Assembly (NCBI GenBank): GCA_030844565.1
Contig: JAUUNK010000036.1
Location: forward strand, 1 to 32,517
From: Bacteroides ovatus
GTDB taxonomy: Bacteria > Bacteroidota > Bacteroidia > Bacteroidales > Bacteroidaceae
Reading direction: 5' to 3'
DNA length: 32,517 bases
The notes under the pieces: model-generated
Databases searched by the model: none
What the model saw: only the letters and a program-made list of their open reading frames with translations
What the model was told of the DNA's origin: nothing
Position numbers and translations under genes: made by a program
Part shown: piece after piece, positions 7,908 to 17,062 of the stretch
Layout of the letters: each line of letters begins with the position of its first letter
How positions within the stretch are numbered: position 1 is the stretch's first letter

Positions 7908-9113
7908 ATGGAACAGAAGAAAAAAGTGGTTGTTGCATTTAGCGGGGGACTCGATACCTCGTTCACCGTTATGTATCTTGCCAAAGAAAAAGGATACGAA
8001 GTATATGCAGCCTGTGCCAACACCGGTGGATTCAGCCCCGAACAACTGAAACAAAACGAAGAAAACGCTTACAAACTGGGAGCGGTAAAATATGTCACTC
8101 TGGATGTCACTCAAGAGTATTATGAAAAGAGCCTGAAATATATGATATTCGGTAATGTGCTGCGCAACGGCACTTATCCCATCTCTGTCAGCTCCGAACG
8201 CATCTTCCAGGCACTTGCCATCGCACGCTATGCCAACGAGATAGGCGCCGATGCCATTGCTCACGGCTCCACCGGTGCAGGGAACGACCAGATTCGTTTC
8301 GATATGACTTTCCTTGTACTGGCGCCGGGAGTGGAAATCATCACGCTGACCCGCGACATGGCCCTAAGCCGCCAGGAAGAAATAGACTACCTGAACAAGA
8401 ACGGTTTTGCCGCCGACTTCGCCAAACTGAAATACTCCTATAACGTAGGACTTTGGGGAACATCCATCTGCGGAGGCGAAATCCTCGACAGCGCACAAGG
8501 TCTGCCCGAAAACGCTTACCTGAAACAAGTGAAGAAGGAAGGAAGCGAACAACTCCGCCTCGAATTTAAGAAAGGCGAGTTGCACGCAGTCAACGGAGAA
8601 GTGTTCGAAGACAAGATTAAAGCTATCCAGAAAGTGGAAGAAATCGGTGCTCCCTACGGTATCGGCAGGGATATGCACGTAGGAGATACCATCATCGGCA
8701 TCAAAGGCAGGGTAGGTTTCGAAGCTGCCGCCCCGATGCTGATTATAGGTGCCCACCGTTTCCTTGAGAAATATACCCTGAGCAAATGGCAACAATACTG
8801 GAAAGACCAGGTAGCCAACTGGTATGGTATGTTCCTGCACGAGAGCCAATATCTGGAACCCGTGATGAGAGACATCGAAGCCATGCTGCAAGAAAGCCAA
8901 CGGAACGTGAACGGTACGGCTATCCTCGAACTGCGCCCACTTTCGTTCTCCACCGTAGGAGTGGAATCGGAAGACGACCTCGTGAAGACCAAGTTCGGCG
9001 AATACGGCGAAATGCAAAAAGGCTGGACAGCCGAAGACGCCAAAGGCTTTATCAAAGTGACGTCCACACCACTGCGTGTGTACTATGCTAACCATAAAGA
9101 CGAAGAAATTTAA
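7908..9113 (+). CDS. argG: Argininosuccinate synthase
   Basis: A 401-residue cytosolic enzyme that joins citrulline and aspartate using ATP. The N-terminal pyrophosphatase loop VAFSGGLDTSF (about 8-18) is diagnostic. Further family signatures are HGSTGAGNDQIRFDM near 120-134 and YNVGLWGTSICGG. The length is normal. It starts 18 bases after the GNAT gene and is followed by argC after 6 bases, so these genes form one tight operon. Confidence 0.96.
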   Translation: MEQKKKVVVAFSGGLDTSFTVMYLAKEKGYEVYAACANTGGFSPEQLKQNEENAYKLGAVKYVTLDVTQEYYEKSLKYMIFGNVLRNGTYPISVSSERIFQALAIARYANEIGADAIAHGSTGAGNDQIRFDMTFLVLAPGVEIITLTRDMALSRQEEIDYLNKNGFAADFAKLKYSYNVGLWGTSICGGEILDSAQGLPENAYLKQVKKEGSEQLRLEFKKGELHAVNGEVFEDKIKAIQKVEEIGAPYGIGRDMHVGDTIIGIKGRVGFEAAAPMLIIGAHRFLEKYTLSKWQQYWKDQVANWYGMFLHESQYLEPVMRDIEAMLQESQRNVNGTAILELRPLSFSTVGVESEDDLVKTKFGEYGEMQKGWTAEDAKGFIKVTSTPLRVYYANHKDEEI

Positions 9114-9119
9114 TTCATT

Positions 9120-10088
9120 ATGATAAAAGCAGGAATTATCGGCGGTGCAGGATACACGGCAGGCGAACTGATTCGCCTGCTGCTGAACCACCCCGAAACA
9201 GACATTGTATTTATAAACAGTAGCAGCAATGCAGGAAACCGCATCACCGACGTGCACGAAGGATTGTATGGAGAAACTGACCTGAGATTCACCGACCAAC
9301 TCCCCCTGAACGACATCGACGTGCTCTTCTTTTGTACTGCCCACGGCGACACGAAAAAGTTTCTTGAAAGCCACAACGTGCCCGAAGACTTGAAAATCAT
9401 CGACCTTTCCATGGACTACCGCATCAAAAGCGATGACCACGATTTCATCTACGGACTGCCGGAACTTAACCGTCGCGCCACTTGCAGCGCCAAACACGTT
9501 GCCAATCCCGGCTGTTTTGCCACTTGCATCCAATTGGGATTACTTCCGCTCGCCAAGCACCTGATGCTGAATGATGATATTTCCGTGAATGCCATCACCG
9601 GAAGCACCGGAGCAGGCGTAAAACCGGGAGCTACCAGCCACTTCAGCTGGCGCAACAACAATATCAGCATCTATAAAGCCTTTGAGCACCAGCACATCCC
9701 GGAGATAAAACAATCTCTGAAACAGCTTCAAAACAGCTTCGACTCGGACATTGACTTTATCCCCTACCGCGGCGACTTCCCGCGCGGCATCTTCGCCACG
9801 CTGGTAGTAAAGACCAAAGTAGCGCTCGAAGAAATCGTACGCATGTACGAAGAGTATTATGCCAAAGATTCCTTTGTGCACATCGTAGACAAGAACATCG
9901 ACCTCAAGCAGGTGGTCAACACCAATAAGTGCCTGCTACATCTGGAAAAACATGGCGACAAGCTGTTGATTATTTCCTGCATCGACAACCTGCTGAAAGG
10001 CGCCAGCGGACAAGCGGTGCACAACATGAACCTGATGTTCAACCTCGAAGAAACAGTCGGTCTGCGCCTGAAACCCTCTGCCTTCTAG
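9120..10088 (+). CDS. argC: N-acyl-gamma-glutamyl-phosphate reductase
   Basis: A 322-residue NADPH-dependent reductase. The Rossmann start is AGIIGGAGYTAGELIRLL, the catalytic cysteine lies in ANPGCFATC (Cys132), and the PYRGDFPRGIFAT segment belongs to the dimerisation and catalytic domain. It reduces the acyl-glutamyl phosphate to the semialdehyde. It begins 6 bases after argG. In this genus the acyl group may be succinyl rather than acetyl. Confidence 0.94.
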   Translation: MIKAGIIGGAGYTAGELIRLLLNHPETDIVFINSSSNAGNRITDVHEGLYGETDLRFTDQLPLNDIDVLFFCTAHGDTKKFLESHNVPEDLKIIDLSMDYRIKSDDHDFIYGLPELNRRATCSAKHVANPGCFATCIQLGLLPLAKHLMLNDDISVNAITGSTGAGVKPGATSHFSWRNNNISIYKAFEHQHIPEIKQSLKQLQNSFDSDIDFIPYRGDFPRGIFATLVVKTKVALEEIVRMYEEYYAKDSFVHIVDKNIDLKQVVNTNKCLLHLEKHGDKLLIISCIDNLLKGASGQAVHNMNLMFNLEETVGLRLKPSAF

Positions 10089-10141
10089 TAAGGCGAGGGA
10101 ATGTCTTTTTAAGAAAAAGTACACCTTATATATATGTAGTT

Positions 10142-11266
10142 ATGAAACTATTCGACGTATATCCTTTATTCGATATAAACATAGTCAAAGGCAAAGGCTG
10201 CCACGTGTGGGACGAACACGGAACCGAATACCTCGACTTATATGGAGGGCATGCCGTTATCTCCATCGGACATGCCCATCCCCACTATGTAGAAATGATT
10301 AGCAAGCAAGTAGCTACGCTGGGTTTCTACTCCAACTCGGTTATCAACAAGCTCCAACAGGAAGTAGCGGCACGCTTAGGCAAGCTTTCAGGTTACGACG
10401 ATTACTCGTTGTTTCTCATCAACAGCGGCGCCGAAGCCAATGAGAATGCATTGAAACTGGCATCTTTCTACAATGGCCGCACCCGTGTAGTATCCTTTGG
10501 CAAAGCTTTCCACGGACGTACCTCACTGGCAGTGGAAGTGACGGATAATCCCAAGATTATCGCTCCCATCAATGCCAACGAGCACGTTACCTACCTTCCC
10601 CTGAACGACATCCCCGCCATGAAGCAAGAACTTGCCAAGGGAGACGTTTGCGCCGTCATCATCGAAGGTATCCAGGGAGTAGGCGGCATACAGCTTCCCA
10701 CTGCAGAGTTTATGCAAGAACTGCGCAAAGCATGTACGGAATATAACACTGTCCTCATTCTGGACGAAATACAGAGCGGCTACGGACGTAGCGGAAAATT
10801 CTTTGCCCACCAATACGCAGGCATCCGTCCGGACCTTATCACCGTAGCCAAAGGCATAGGCAACGGATTCCCGATGGCAGCGGTACTCATCAGCCCGACA
10901 TTCCAGCCGGTATACGGACAATTGGGAACTACCTTCGGCGGTAACCATCTGGCTTGCAGCGCCGCCCTTGCCGTGATGGACGTCATTGAGCAGGAAAACC
11001 TGGTGGAGAACGCCCGTGTCGTAGGAAACCATCTGTTGGAAGAACTGAAGAAATACCCGCAAATTAAAGAAGTGCGCGGACTCGGACTGATGATCGGACT
11101 TGAATTTGAAGAACCGGTCAAGGAGGTGCGTACCCGTCTGCTCAAGGAACAGAAAGTATTTACAGGAGTGAGCGGCACACACGTGCTCCGTCTTCTTCCT
11201 CCTCTCTGCCTCAGTATAGACGAAGCAGATGAGTTCCTGAACAGGTTCGCGAAGGTGTTGGCATAA
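10142..11266 (+). CDS. argD: N-acylornithine aminotransferase (acetyl- or succinyl-ornithine)
   Basis: A 374-residue class III PLP aminotransferase. Visible motifs are NSGAEANENALKLA (94-107), KAFHGRTSLA (121-130), LILDEIQSG with the PLP-contacting Asp208, and ITVAKGIGNGFPMAA with the Schiff-base Lys237. The frame is open further upstream into argC, but the ATG at 10142 gives the normal family start, MKLFDVYPLFD, and the upstream extension has no homology to the family that I can see. It makes acylornithine from the semialdehyde and glutamate. Confidence 0.93.
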   Translation: MKLFDVYPLFDINIVKGKGCHVWDEHGTEYLDLYGGHAVISIGHAHPHYVEMISKQVATLGFYSNSVINKLQQEVAARLGKLSGYDDYSLFLINSGAEANENALKLASFYNGRTRVVSFGKAFHGRTSLAVEVTDNPKIIAPINANEHVTYLPLNDIPAMKQELAKGDVCAVIIEGIQGVGGIQLPTAEFMQELRKACTEYNTVLILDEIQSGYGRSGKFFAHQYAGIRPDLITVAKGIGNGFPMAAVLISPTFQPVYGQLGTTFGGNHLACSAALAVMDVIEQENLVENARVVGNHLLEELKKYPQIKEVRGLGLMIGLEFEEPVKEVRTRLLKEQKVFTGVSGTHVLRLLPPLCLSIDEADEFLNRFAKVLA

Positions 11267-11326
11267 GCCGCCTCCCCCCTTCAGGCAGAACAAACAATGT
11301 TTCAAAACTGATTAAAACTTTGTATT

Positions 11327-12097
11327 ATGAGAATAGCTATTATAGGAGCAGGAAACATGGGATCTGCCATCGCCTGCAGCCTGGCAAAGGGACAGCAAGT
11401 GGCGACACAAAACATCACCGTGTCCAACCCGAGCAGTGAAAAACTGGAGAAACTGAAAGCTGCCTTCCCTGAGCTGCACACCACTCATGACAATGTGGAA
11501 GCGGCAATCAATTCAGACATCGTAATTGTTGCCGTAAAGCCCTGGTTGCTGGAAAAGGTGCTTACTCCGCTCCGCCTGATGCGCTCACAGATATTAGTCT
11601 CCCTAGCAGCAGGCATCACTTTCGAGCAACTGGCACACTTTGCTAATCCGGAGATGACTATGTTCCGTGTCATCCCCAACACTGCTATTTCTGAAGGAGC
11701 CAGCATGACACTAATATCTGCACGCCACGCCTCGGAAGCACAGCAACAATGTCTCATGAACATCTTCAACGAAATGGGACTGACGATGATGATACAGGAA
11801 AGCAAGATAGCCGCTGCCACAGCGCTCACCTCCTGCGGCATCGCCTACGTGCTGAAGTATGTGCAAGCAGCCATGCAGGCAGGCATAGAAATGGGCATCG
11901 CTCCCAAAGACGCCATGCAGATGGTGGCACAGTCTCTGGAAGGAGCAGCCAAGCTGTTGCTCAACAACGATACCCACCCCAGCGTGGAAATCGACAAAGT
12001 GACCACACCGGGAGGCATCACCATCAAAGGCATCAACGAACTGGAACACGAAGGGTTCTCTTCCGCCATCATCAAAGCGATGAAGGCATCCCGCTGA
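11327..12097 (+). CDS. proC: Pyrroline-5-carboxylate reductase
   Basis: A 256-residue NAD(P)H-dependent enzyme making proline from pyrroline-5-carboxylate. It opens with the dinucleotide-binding motif IAIIGAGNMGSAIA (3-16). VAVKPWLLEKVL is the second conserved strand region, and DKVTTPGGITIKGINELE near the C-terminus is the ProC signature. It follows argD by 60 bases, so arginine and proline synthesis from glutamate are joined in one cluster. Confidence 0.94.
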   Translation: MRIAIIGAGNMGSAIACSLAKGQQVATQNITVSNPSSEKLEKLKAAFPELHTTHDNVEAAINSDIVIVAVKPWLLEKVLTPLRLMRSQILVSLAAGITFEQLAHFANPEMTMFRVIPNTAISEGASMTLISARHASEAQQQCLMNIFNEMGLTMMIQESKIAAATALTSCGIAYVLKYVQAAMQAGIEMGIAPKDAMQMVAQSLEGAAKLLLNNDTHPSVEIDKVTTPGGITIKGINELEHEGFSSAIIKAMKASR

Positions 12098-12118
12098 TTT
12101 AAACTACTAAATAAGAAT

Positions 12119-12667
12119 ATGGACGACCAAATTAAACAAATTGCCGAACGCCTGCGCGGACTGCGTGAGGTATTGGAACTGACCGCCGAGGACATCGCAC
12201 GCGATTGCGAAATCTCCGCCGACGAATACCGCCTTGCCGAGACGGGAGAGTATGACATCTCCATCAGCATGCTGCAAAAGATAGCCCGCCAGTATGGCAT
12301 CGCTCTGGATGCTCTCATGTTCGGCGAAGAACCGAAAATGAGCAGCTACTTCCTGACACGCGCCGGGAAGGGCACAAGCATCGAGCGTACGAAAGCTTAC
12401 AAATACCAGTCGCTGGCTGCCGGCTTCCGCAACCGGGTAGCCGACCCTTTCATCGTGACGGTGGAACCCAACGACAACCCAATGCACTACAATAGCCACA
12501 GCGGACAAGAGTTCAACTATGTGCTCGAAGGCCGCATGATGCTCAGCATCGGAGGCAAGGAGCTGATTCTTAACGAAGGAGACAGCCTCTACTTCAACTC
12601 CAAGCTCCCCCACGGCATGAAGGCATTGGATGGAAAAACAGTGCGTTTTCTCGCAATAATCATGTAA
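12119..12667 (+). CDS. XRE-family regulator with C-terminal cupin domain
   Basis: A 182-residue two-domain protein. A lambda-repressor-like helix-turn-helix (about 8-65, including LTAEDIARDCEIS and ISMLQKIARQYGI) is followed by a cupin-2 barrel (about 110-180, with HYNSHSGQEFNYVLEGRM and NEGDSLYFNSKLPHGM). Such proteins regulate genes for small-molecule metabolism, the cupin being the likely sensor. It lies 9 bases before the acyl-CoA ligase gene, which points to that gene as its target or to a shared ligand; this is inference. Confidence 0.85.
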   Translation: MDDQIKQIAERLRGLREVLELTAEDIARDCEISADEYRLAETGEYDISISMLQKIARQYGIALDALMFGEEPKMSSYFLTRAGKGTSIERTKAYKYQSLAAGFRNRVADPFIVTVEPNDNPMHYNSHSGQEFNYVLEGRMMLSIGGKELILNEGDSLYFNSKLPHGMKALDGKTVRFLAIIM

Positions 12668-12676
12668 AAGACAGTT

Positions 12677-14332
12677 ATGATAGAAAAATTTTTAAAGCAA
12701 ACCTCCTTCACTTCACAGGAGGACTTTATCAAGAACCTGAAAATAAACGTTCCGGAAGACTTCAACTTCGGCTACGACGTAGTGGACGCCTGGGCAGAGG
12801 AACAACCCGATAAACCCGCCTTGCTCTGGACCAACGACAAGGGCGACTGCCACCAGTTCTCTTTCGGAGACATGAAACGCGAGACAGATAAAACTGCCTC
12901 CTACTTTCAGTCGCTCGGCATCGGCCGCGGAGACATGGTGATGCTGATTCTGAAACGGAGATATGAGTTCTGGTTCAGCATCGTCGCCTTGCACAAAATC
13001 GGCGCGACTGTCATTCCCGCCACCCACTTGCTGACCAAAAAGGATATTGTGTATCGCTGCAATGCTGCCGACATCAAGATGATTGTAGCGGCAGGAGAAG
13101 AAGTTATCACGCAACATATCACAGAGGCTATGCCCGCTTGTCCTTCGGTGACAAAGCTCGTGAGCGTAGGTCCGCAGGTTCCCGAAGGATTCGAAGACTT
13201 CCATAAAGGCATAGAGTCTGCTGCTCCCTTTGTCCGCCCGGCTCATGCCAACAGTAATGATGACATCTCGCTGATGTATTTCACTTCCGGCACGACAGGT
13301 GAGCCCAAAATGGTAGCTCATGACTTCACCTATCCGCTGGGACACATCGTAACGGGTAGTTTCTGGCATCGACTGAGCGAAGACAGCCTGCACCTCACCA
13401 TCGCCGATACCGGCTGGGGGAAAGCGGTATGGGGTAAGCTCTACGGACAATGGATCGCAGGGGCAAACGTATTCGTTTATGACCATGAGAAGTTTACTCC
13501 GGCTGCCATCCTGGAGAAGATACAGGAGTATCGCGTCACTTCCCTGTGTGCGCCGCCCACTATCTTCCGTTTCCTTATTCACGAAGACCTGACAAAGTAT
13601 GACCTCTCGTCTCTGCAATATTGCACCATTGCCGGCGAAGCCCTCAACCCGGCTGTGTTCGACACGTTCAAGAAACTGACAGGTATCAAACTGATGGAAG
13701 GTTTCGGACAGACGGAAACTACGCTCACCGTAGCCACCTTCCCTTGGATGGAACCGAAACCGGGAAGCATGGGATTGCCCAATCCCCAATACGACGTAGA
13801 CCTTATCGACTACGAAGGCCGTTCCGTAGAAGCTGGTGAACAAGGTCAAATCGTTATCCGTACGGATAAAGGGAAACCTATCGGACTCTTCAAAGAATAC
13901 TATCGCGACGCAGAACGTACTTACGAGGCTTGGCACGATGGTGTCTACTACACAGGAGACGTGGCTTGGAAAGACGAAGACGGATACCTCTGGTTCGTTG
14001 GCCGTGCCGACGATGTGATAAAGAGTTCCGGCTACCGCATCGGCCCGTTCGAAGTGGAAAGTGCATTGATGACGCACCCTGCCGTAGTGGAATGTGCCAT
14101 CACCGGAGTTCCCGACGAGATTCGCGGACAAGTGGTAAAAGCTACCATCGTACTGGCAAAAGAGTACAAAGCTAAAGCAGGAGAAGAACTTATCAAAGAG
14201 TTGCAGAACCATGTGAAAAAGGTGACTGCACCGTATAAATATCCACGGGTCATCGAGTTTGTAGAGGAACTGCCGAAGACAATTAGTGGAAAAATACGCC
14301 GGGTGGAGATTCGGGAGAATGATAATAAGTAA
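12677..14332 (+). CDS. AMP-forming acyl-CoA synthetase (ACSM/acetyl-CoA synthetase-like)
   Basis: A 551-residue adenylate-forming enzyme. The phosphate loop YFTSGTTGEPKMV spans 201-213; GFGQTETT and YTGDVAWKDEDGYLWFVGR carry the ATP-binding and hinge residues; PKTISGKIRR near the end carries the catalytic lysine (Lys539). It activates a carboxylic acid to acyl-AMP and then acyl-CoA. The family resemblance is to medium- and branched-chain acyl-CoA ligases rather than to Acs; the substrate is not visible. It is the last gene of this rightward cluster and ends just before a bidirectional terminator. Confidence 0.9.
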   Translation: MIEKFLKQTSFTSQEDFIKNLKINVPEDFNFGYDVVDAWAEEQPDKPALLWTNDKGDCHQFSFGDMKRETDKTASYFQSLGIGRGDMVMLILKRRYEFWFSIVALHKIGATVIPATHLLTKKDIVYRCNAADIKMIVAAGEEVITQHITEAMPACPSVTKLVSVGPQVPEGFEDFHKGIESAAPFVRPAHANSNDDISLMYFTSGTTGEPKMVAHDFTYPLGHIVTGSFWHRLSEDSLHLTIADTGWGKAVWGKLYGQWIAGANVFVYDHEKFTPAAILEKIQEYRVTSLCAPPTIFRFLIHEDLTKYDLSSLQYCTIAGEALNPAVFDTFKKLTGIKLMEGFGQTETTLTVATFPWMEPKPGSMGLPNPQYDVDLIDYEGRSVEAGEQGQIVIRTDKGKPIGLFKEYYRDAERTYEAWHDGVYYTGDVAWKDEDGYLWFVGRADDVIKSSGYRIGPFEVESALMTHPAVVECAITGVPDEIRGQVVKATIVLAKEYKAKAGEELIKELQNHVKKVTAPYKYPRVIEFVEELPKTISGKIRRVEIRENDNK

Positions 14333-14360
14333 AAGAAATTAAGTGCCACTTAATAATATC

Positions 14361-14408
14361 ATAGAAAATGCCATAGAGAAGCAAAGTCTTTCTATGGCAT
14401 TTTTATTG
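14361..14408. terminator. Bidirectional terminator between the ligase and efflux operons
   Basis: AAAATGCCATAGA (14365-14377) and TCTATGGCATTTT (14391-14403) form a perfect 13-bp stem. T-rich tracts follow on both strands. The two flanking operons converge here (stops at 14332 and 14413). Confidence 0.85.
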
Positions 14409-14412
14409 TTTA

Positions 14413-15996
14413 TCAAACCACCTTCCCTACCCGCAACTCGTGCTTAATCCAACGGCGAATCACCCGATACCGCGGATGCAAAGCATGGAACGGCCGCTCG
14501 GCATTCTCTTTCAAGCCAAAGAGTAAAAGGCAAAACAGCCCCATCAACGCAAGCCAACCATACAATTCTTTCATTGAAACAATCAAAGCTTGCTGTTGCA
14601 CAGCCCCATAAAGTTGCCCGAAAGGTAAATGTCCTGCCAACAGATGAACGGAGTCCAGCGTCGTCCCCAGCAGCATAGCATTCTTCTTCATCACCACTGC
14701 CAGCCAATGCTCCAGCACAGCACTACCTACAGCACCACCAAGCACGGCACTGACAAAAGCCTGCACCGACACTGCCTGGAAGAAGTTTTGGAAAGGCACT
14801 TTGCACAGAGCAGTGATGAAGCAGATAGCAATAATCACATATCCGAAACTGCGCAGGAAAACGGGAAGCCACAATGTTTCTTTCGGCAAATTATAATCAA
14901 TGGTGAAATAAAACATCATCAGATAACCGGTAATGGCTACGAAAGCAATGAGAGCCATTGTCTTATAAGACCACTTGCGGCGGGCAAAGGTGAAGTAAGT
15001 AAAAACACTCCCTACCACCGTGCCCAGCAGCACTACCCAGTTCAGGGAAATCACATTCAGGGAATCATAGCCCAACACCGCTTCCATATAAATGTGCTCT
15101 AGCAGATGCGAGGGCGACAAGAGCAGGTCTACAACGATATACAGCAAAAACGTGAGATAAACAGCTTTGAAGCACCACGTTTCAATGGCAATAAACGGAT
15201 GGCGGATAAAAGATGCCCGCCACAAGTTGAGAAGCAACAACACAACCGCAGCCACGGTCGCCATCCTTATATAAGCAGACTCATACCAGTCGTAGTGCCC
15301 GCCATAGACACAGACAAAAAGAATGCACAGCAAGATAATGCCCCACAACAATGCTCCAAGCCAATCGATGCCGAAAAGAGGCAGCTTCTTCATGGAACGG
15401 TAGTTACGGAAAAGTATCAATGTAGCAATCATCACAGCCAGCAGTAAACCGATAACAAGCCAGTGCATATATTCCCATTTAGCCCAGAATGCCGTATAGA
15501 TGGTGAGCAACCCGGAAAACTGGATACATCCCTGCACCAGCAAATAGATATAACAGAAGAAAATGGAAAGGTCCCGTTTCGGAGTGAGCCAGAGTTGAAT
15601 GGTGGAGTTACACTCGAACGTGCCCCACATACGAAAGATACCTGACACAAAACATACTGCTACCAAAAGAGGCACACTGCGGGTATACATACATATCAGG
15701 TTGCAAACGATGATAGCGGCAGAACACGTAAGCAAAGATGTCTTAGAACAAAACCGGAATTTCAAACGGAACATTATGGTAAACGTCAGCGCCATACCTA
15801 CCATTGAGGCATAGCCCGCCATCATTATATCTTCCTGCATCAATGCCAGAGAACCGACCATCTCGCTAACCGCCGCCAGATATACTCCGCCGGATATTTG
15901 GAAGATGATGACGATGGCAATGATAATCCACGGACGCAACTTCTTCGGGACAAAATCCCGCATGGAAGGGATGGAAAAAGGAGTTATCTCGTGCAT
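14413..15996 (-). CDS. MFS efflux permease, EmrB/DHA2-like, 14 TM
   Basis: A 527-residue integral membrane protein with about 14 hydrophobic segments, a length typical of DHA2/EmrB drug-proton antiporters. It follows the EmrA-like gene by only 4 bases and the TolC-like gene before that, so it should be the inner-membrane pump of a tripartite exporter. Sequence conservation with EmrB looks weak by eye; the classical antiporter motif C is not obvious, so the substrate is open. The C-terminal tail is basic. Confidence 0.8.
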   Translation of the reverse strand: MHEITPFSIPSMRDFVPKKLRPWIIIAIVIIFQISGGVYLAAVSEMVGSLALMQEDIMMAGYASMVGMALTFTIMFRLKFRFCSKTSLLTCSAAIIVCNLICMYTRSVPLLVAVCFVSGIFRMWGTFECNSTIQLWLTPKRDLSIFFCYIYLLVQGCIQFSGLLTIYTAFWAKWEYMHWLVIGLLLAVMIATLILFRNYRSMKKLPLFGIDWLGALLWGIILLCILFVCVYGGHYDWYESAYIRMATVAAVVLLLLNLWRASFIRHPFIAIETWCFKAVYLTFLLYIVVDLLLSPSHLLEHIYMEAVLGYDSLNVISLNWVVLLGTVVGSVFTYFTFARRKWSYKTMALIAFVAITGYLMMFYFTIDYNLPKETLWLPVFLRSFGYVIIAICFITALCKVPFQNFFQAVSVQAFVSAVLGGAVGSAVLEHWLAVVMKKNAMLLGTTLDSVHLLAGHLPFGQLYGAVQQQALIVSMKELYGWLALMGLFCLLLFGLKENAERPFHALHPRYRVIRRWIKHELRVGKVV

Positions 15997-16000
15997 AAGC

Positions 16001-17035
16001 TTAGTAGTTTACGATGCATTCCACATTCATACCTGCACGCAAGCGTTGCATATCTTCCGGCTTATTGTGAGCGGAGAACTCTATGCGCACAGGAATGCGT
16101 TGTTCCACTTTCACAAAGTTGCCGGCTGAGTTGTCCTGGGGAATCAAAGAAAAGCTTGCTCCCGTAGCTTTCGAGATAGACTTCACCACGCCTTTGAACA
16201 CTACGTCCGGAATGGCATCCACTTCCATTTCCACCTCATGTCCTTCACTGATATGGGCTGTCTGGGTTTCTTTGTAATTAGCCACCACCCAGCGGTCGTT
16301 TTCATCTACCAAGTCCACAAGAGTCTGCCCGGGCTGGATGAGTTGTCCTTCCTGTATGGCTTTTCTACCTGTAGTCCCGTCGCAAGGAGCAAGAATGACG
16401 GTATAAGAGAGATTGAGCCGGGCAATCTCCAACGCCGCTTTTGCCAGCTTGATGCCTGCTTCCGTTTGAGCCAGACGGTGAGTTTGTTCGTTCTCAACGA
16501 GGGCTGTCGATTTCTTTTGCCGCAGCAGAAACTCATAGCGGGCTTTGGACGCTTTATAATTGGTTTCCACTGCATCATACTGCTGTTTGGTGACGGCATC
16601 CTTTTCCAAAAGATTTTTATAACGGTTATATTCGCGTTCGGCATTCTCCAAGCGGATTTTCGCCTCTTGCACACCGGCATCCGACACGGAAATGTTGTTT
16701 TGAGTGGTGTGTATTGTAGAAGTCATCACCGTCTTCCCCGAAAGTGCATTCTGATAGTCCGCCTCTGCCTGTGCCAGCCGGAAACGGAACTCGGAGTCTT
16801 CTATCACCACCAGCGTATCTCCCTTGCGTACCGGTTGATATTCATTAAAATAGATTTTCTTAATGAATCCCTGCACACGGCTATTCACGGGGACAATCTG
16901 TTGGCGTACCTGGGCATTGTCAGTAAATTCCACATTGCCTAAATGCACAAAACGGGAGCAAACCCATCCGAGACCTATCATCAGGACGATGATAATAAAG
17001 ATATTGACTGTTAGTTTTTTCGTTTTCTTATTCAT
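16001..17035 (-). CDS. HlyD/EmrA-type membrane fusion protein
   Basis: A 344-residue periplasmic adaptor with one N-terminal membrane anchor (about residues 9-27) and the typical opening DNAQVRQQIVPV. The first lipoyl half (VNSRVQGFIKKIYFNEYQPV...GDTLVVI) is followed by a long coiled-coil hairpin (about 85-210) and the second lipoyl half (ILAPCDGTTGR...GQLIQPGQ), then a beta-barrel domain. It would link the MFS permease to the outer-membrane channel. The start at 17035 is 27 bases after the TolC-like gene. Confidence 0.9.
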   Translation of the reverse strand: MNKKTKKLTVNIFIIIVLMIGLGWVCSRFVHLGNVEFTDNAQVRQQIVPVNSRVQGFIKKIYFNEYQPVRKGDTLVVIEDSEFRFRLAQAEADYQNALSGKTVMTSTIHTTQNNISVSDAGVQEAKIRLENAEREYNRYKNLLEKDAVTKQQYDAVETNYKASKARYEFLLRQKKSTALVENEQTHRLAQTEAGIKLAKAALEIARLNLSYTVILAPCDGTTGRKAIQEGQLIQPGQTLVDLVDENDRWVVANYKETQTAHISEGHEVEMEVDAIPDVVFKGVVKSISKATGASFSLIPQDNSAGNFVKVEQRIPVRIEFSAHNKPEDMQRLRAGMNVECIVNY

Positions 17036-17062
17036 AATGAGAATGGTTATTAAGCCGGAGAC

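Noticed and set aside
8364..9533. A 389-codon minus-strand frame
   Set aside because: It covers parts of argG and argC on the opposite strand and ignores their boundaries.
9929..10141. An N-terminal extension of argD by 71 codons
   Set aside because: It overlaps the argC coding sequence and is unlike the aminotransferase family; the ATG at 10142 gives the normal N-terminus.
12713..14212. A 499-codon open frame on the minus strand
   Set aside because: It is antisense to the acyl-CoA ligase, which has all core motifs; long shadow frames are common opposite such genes.
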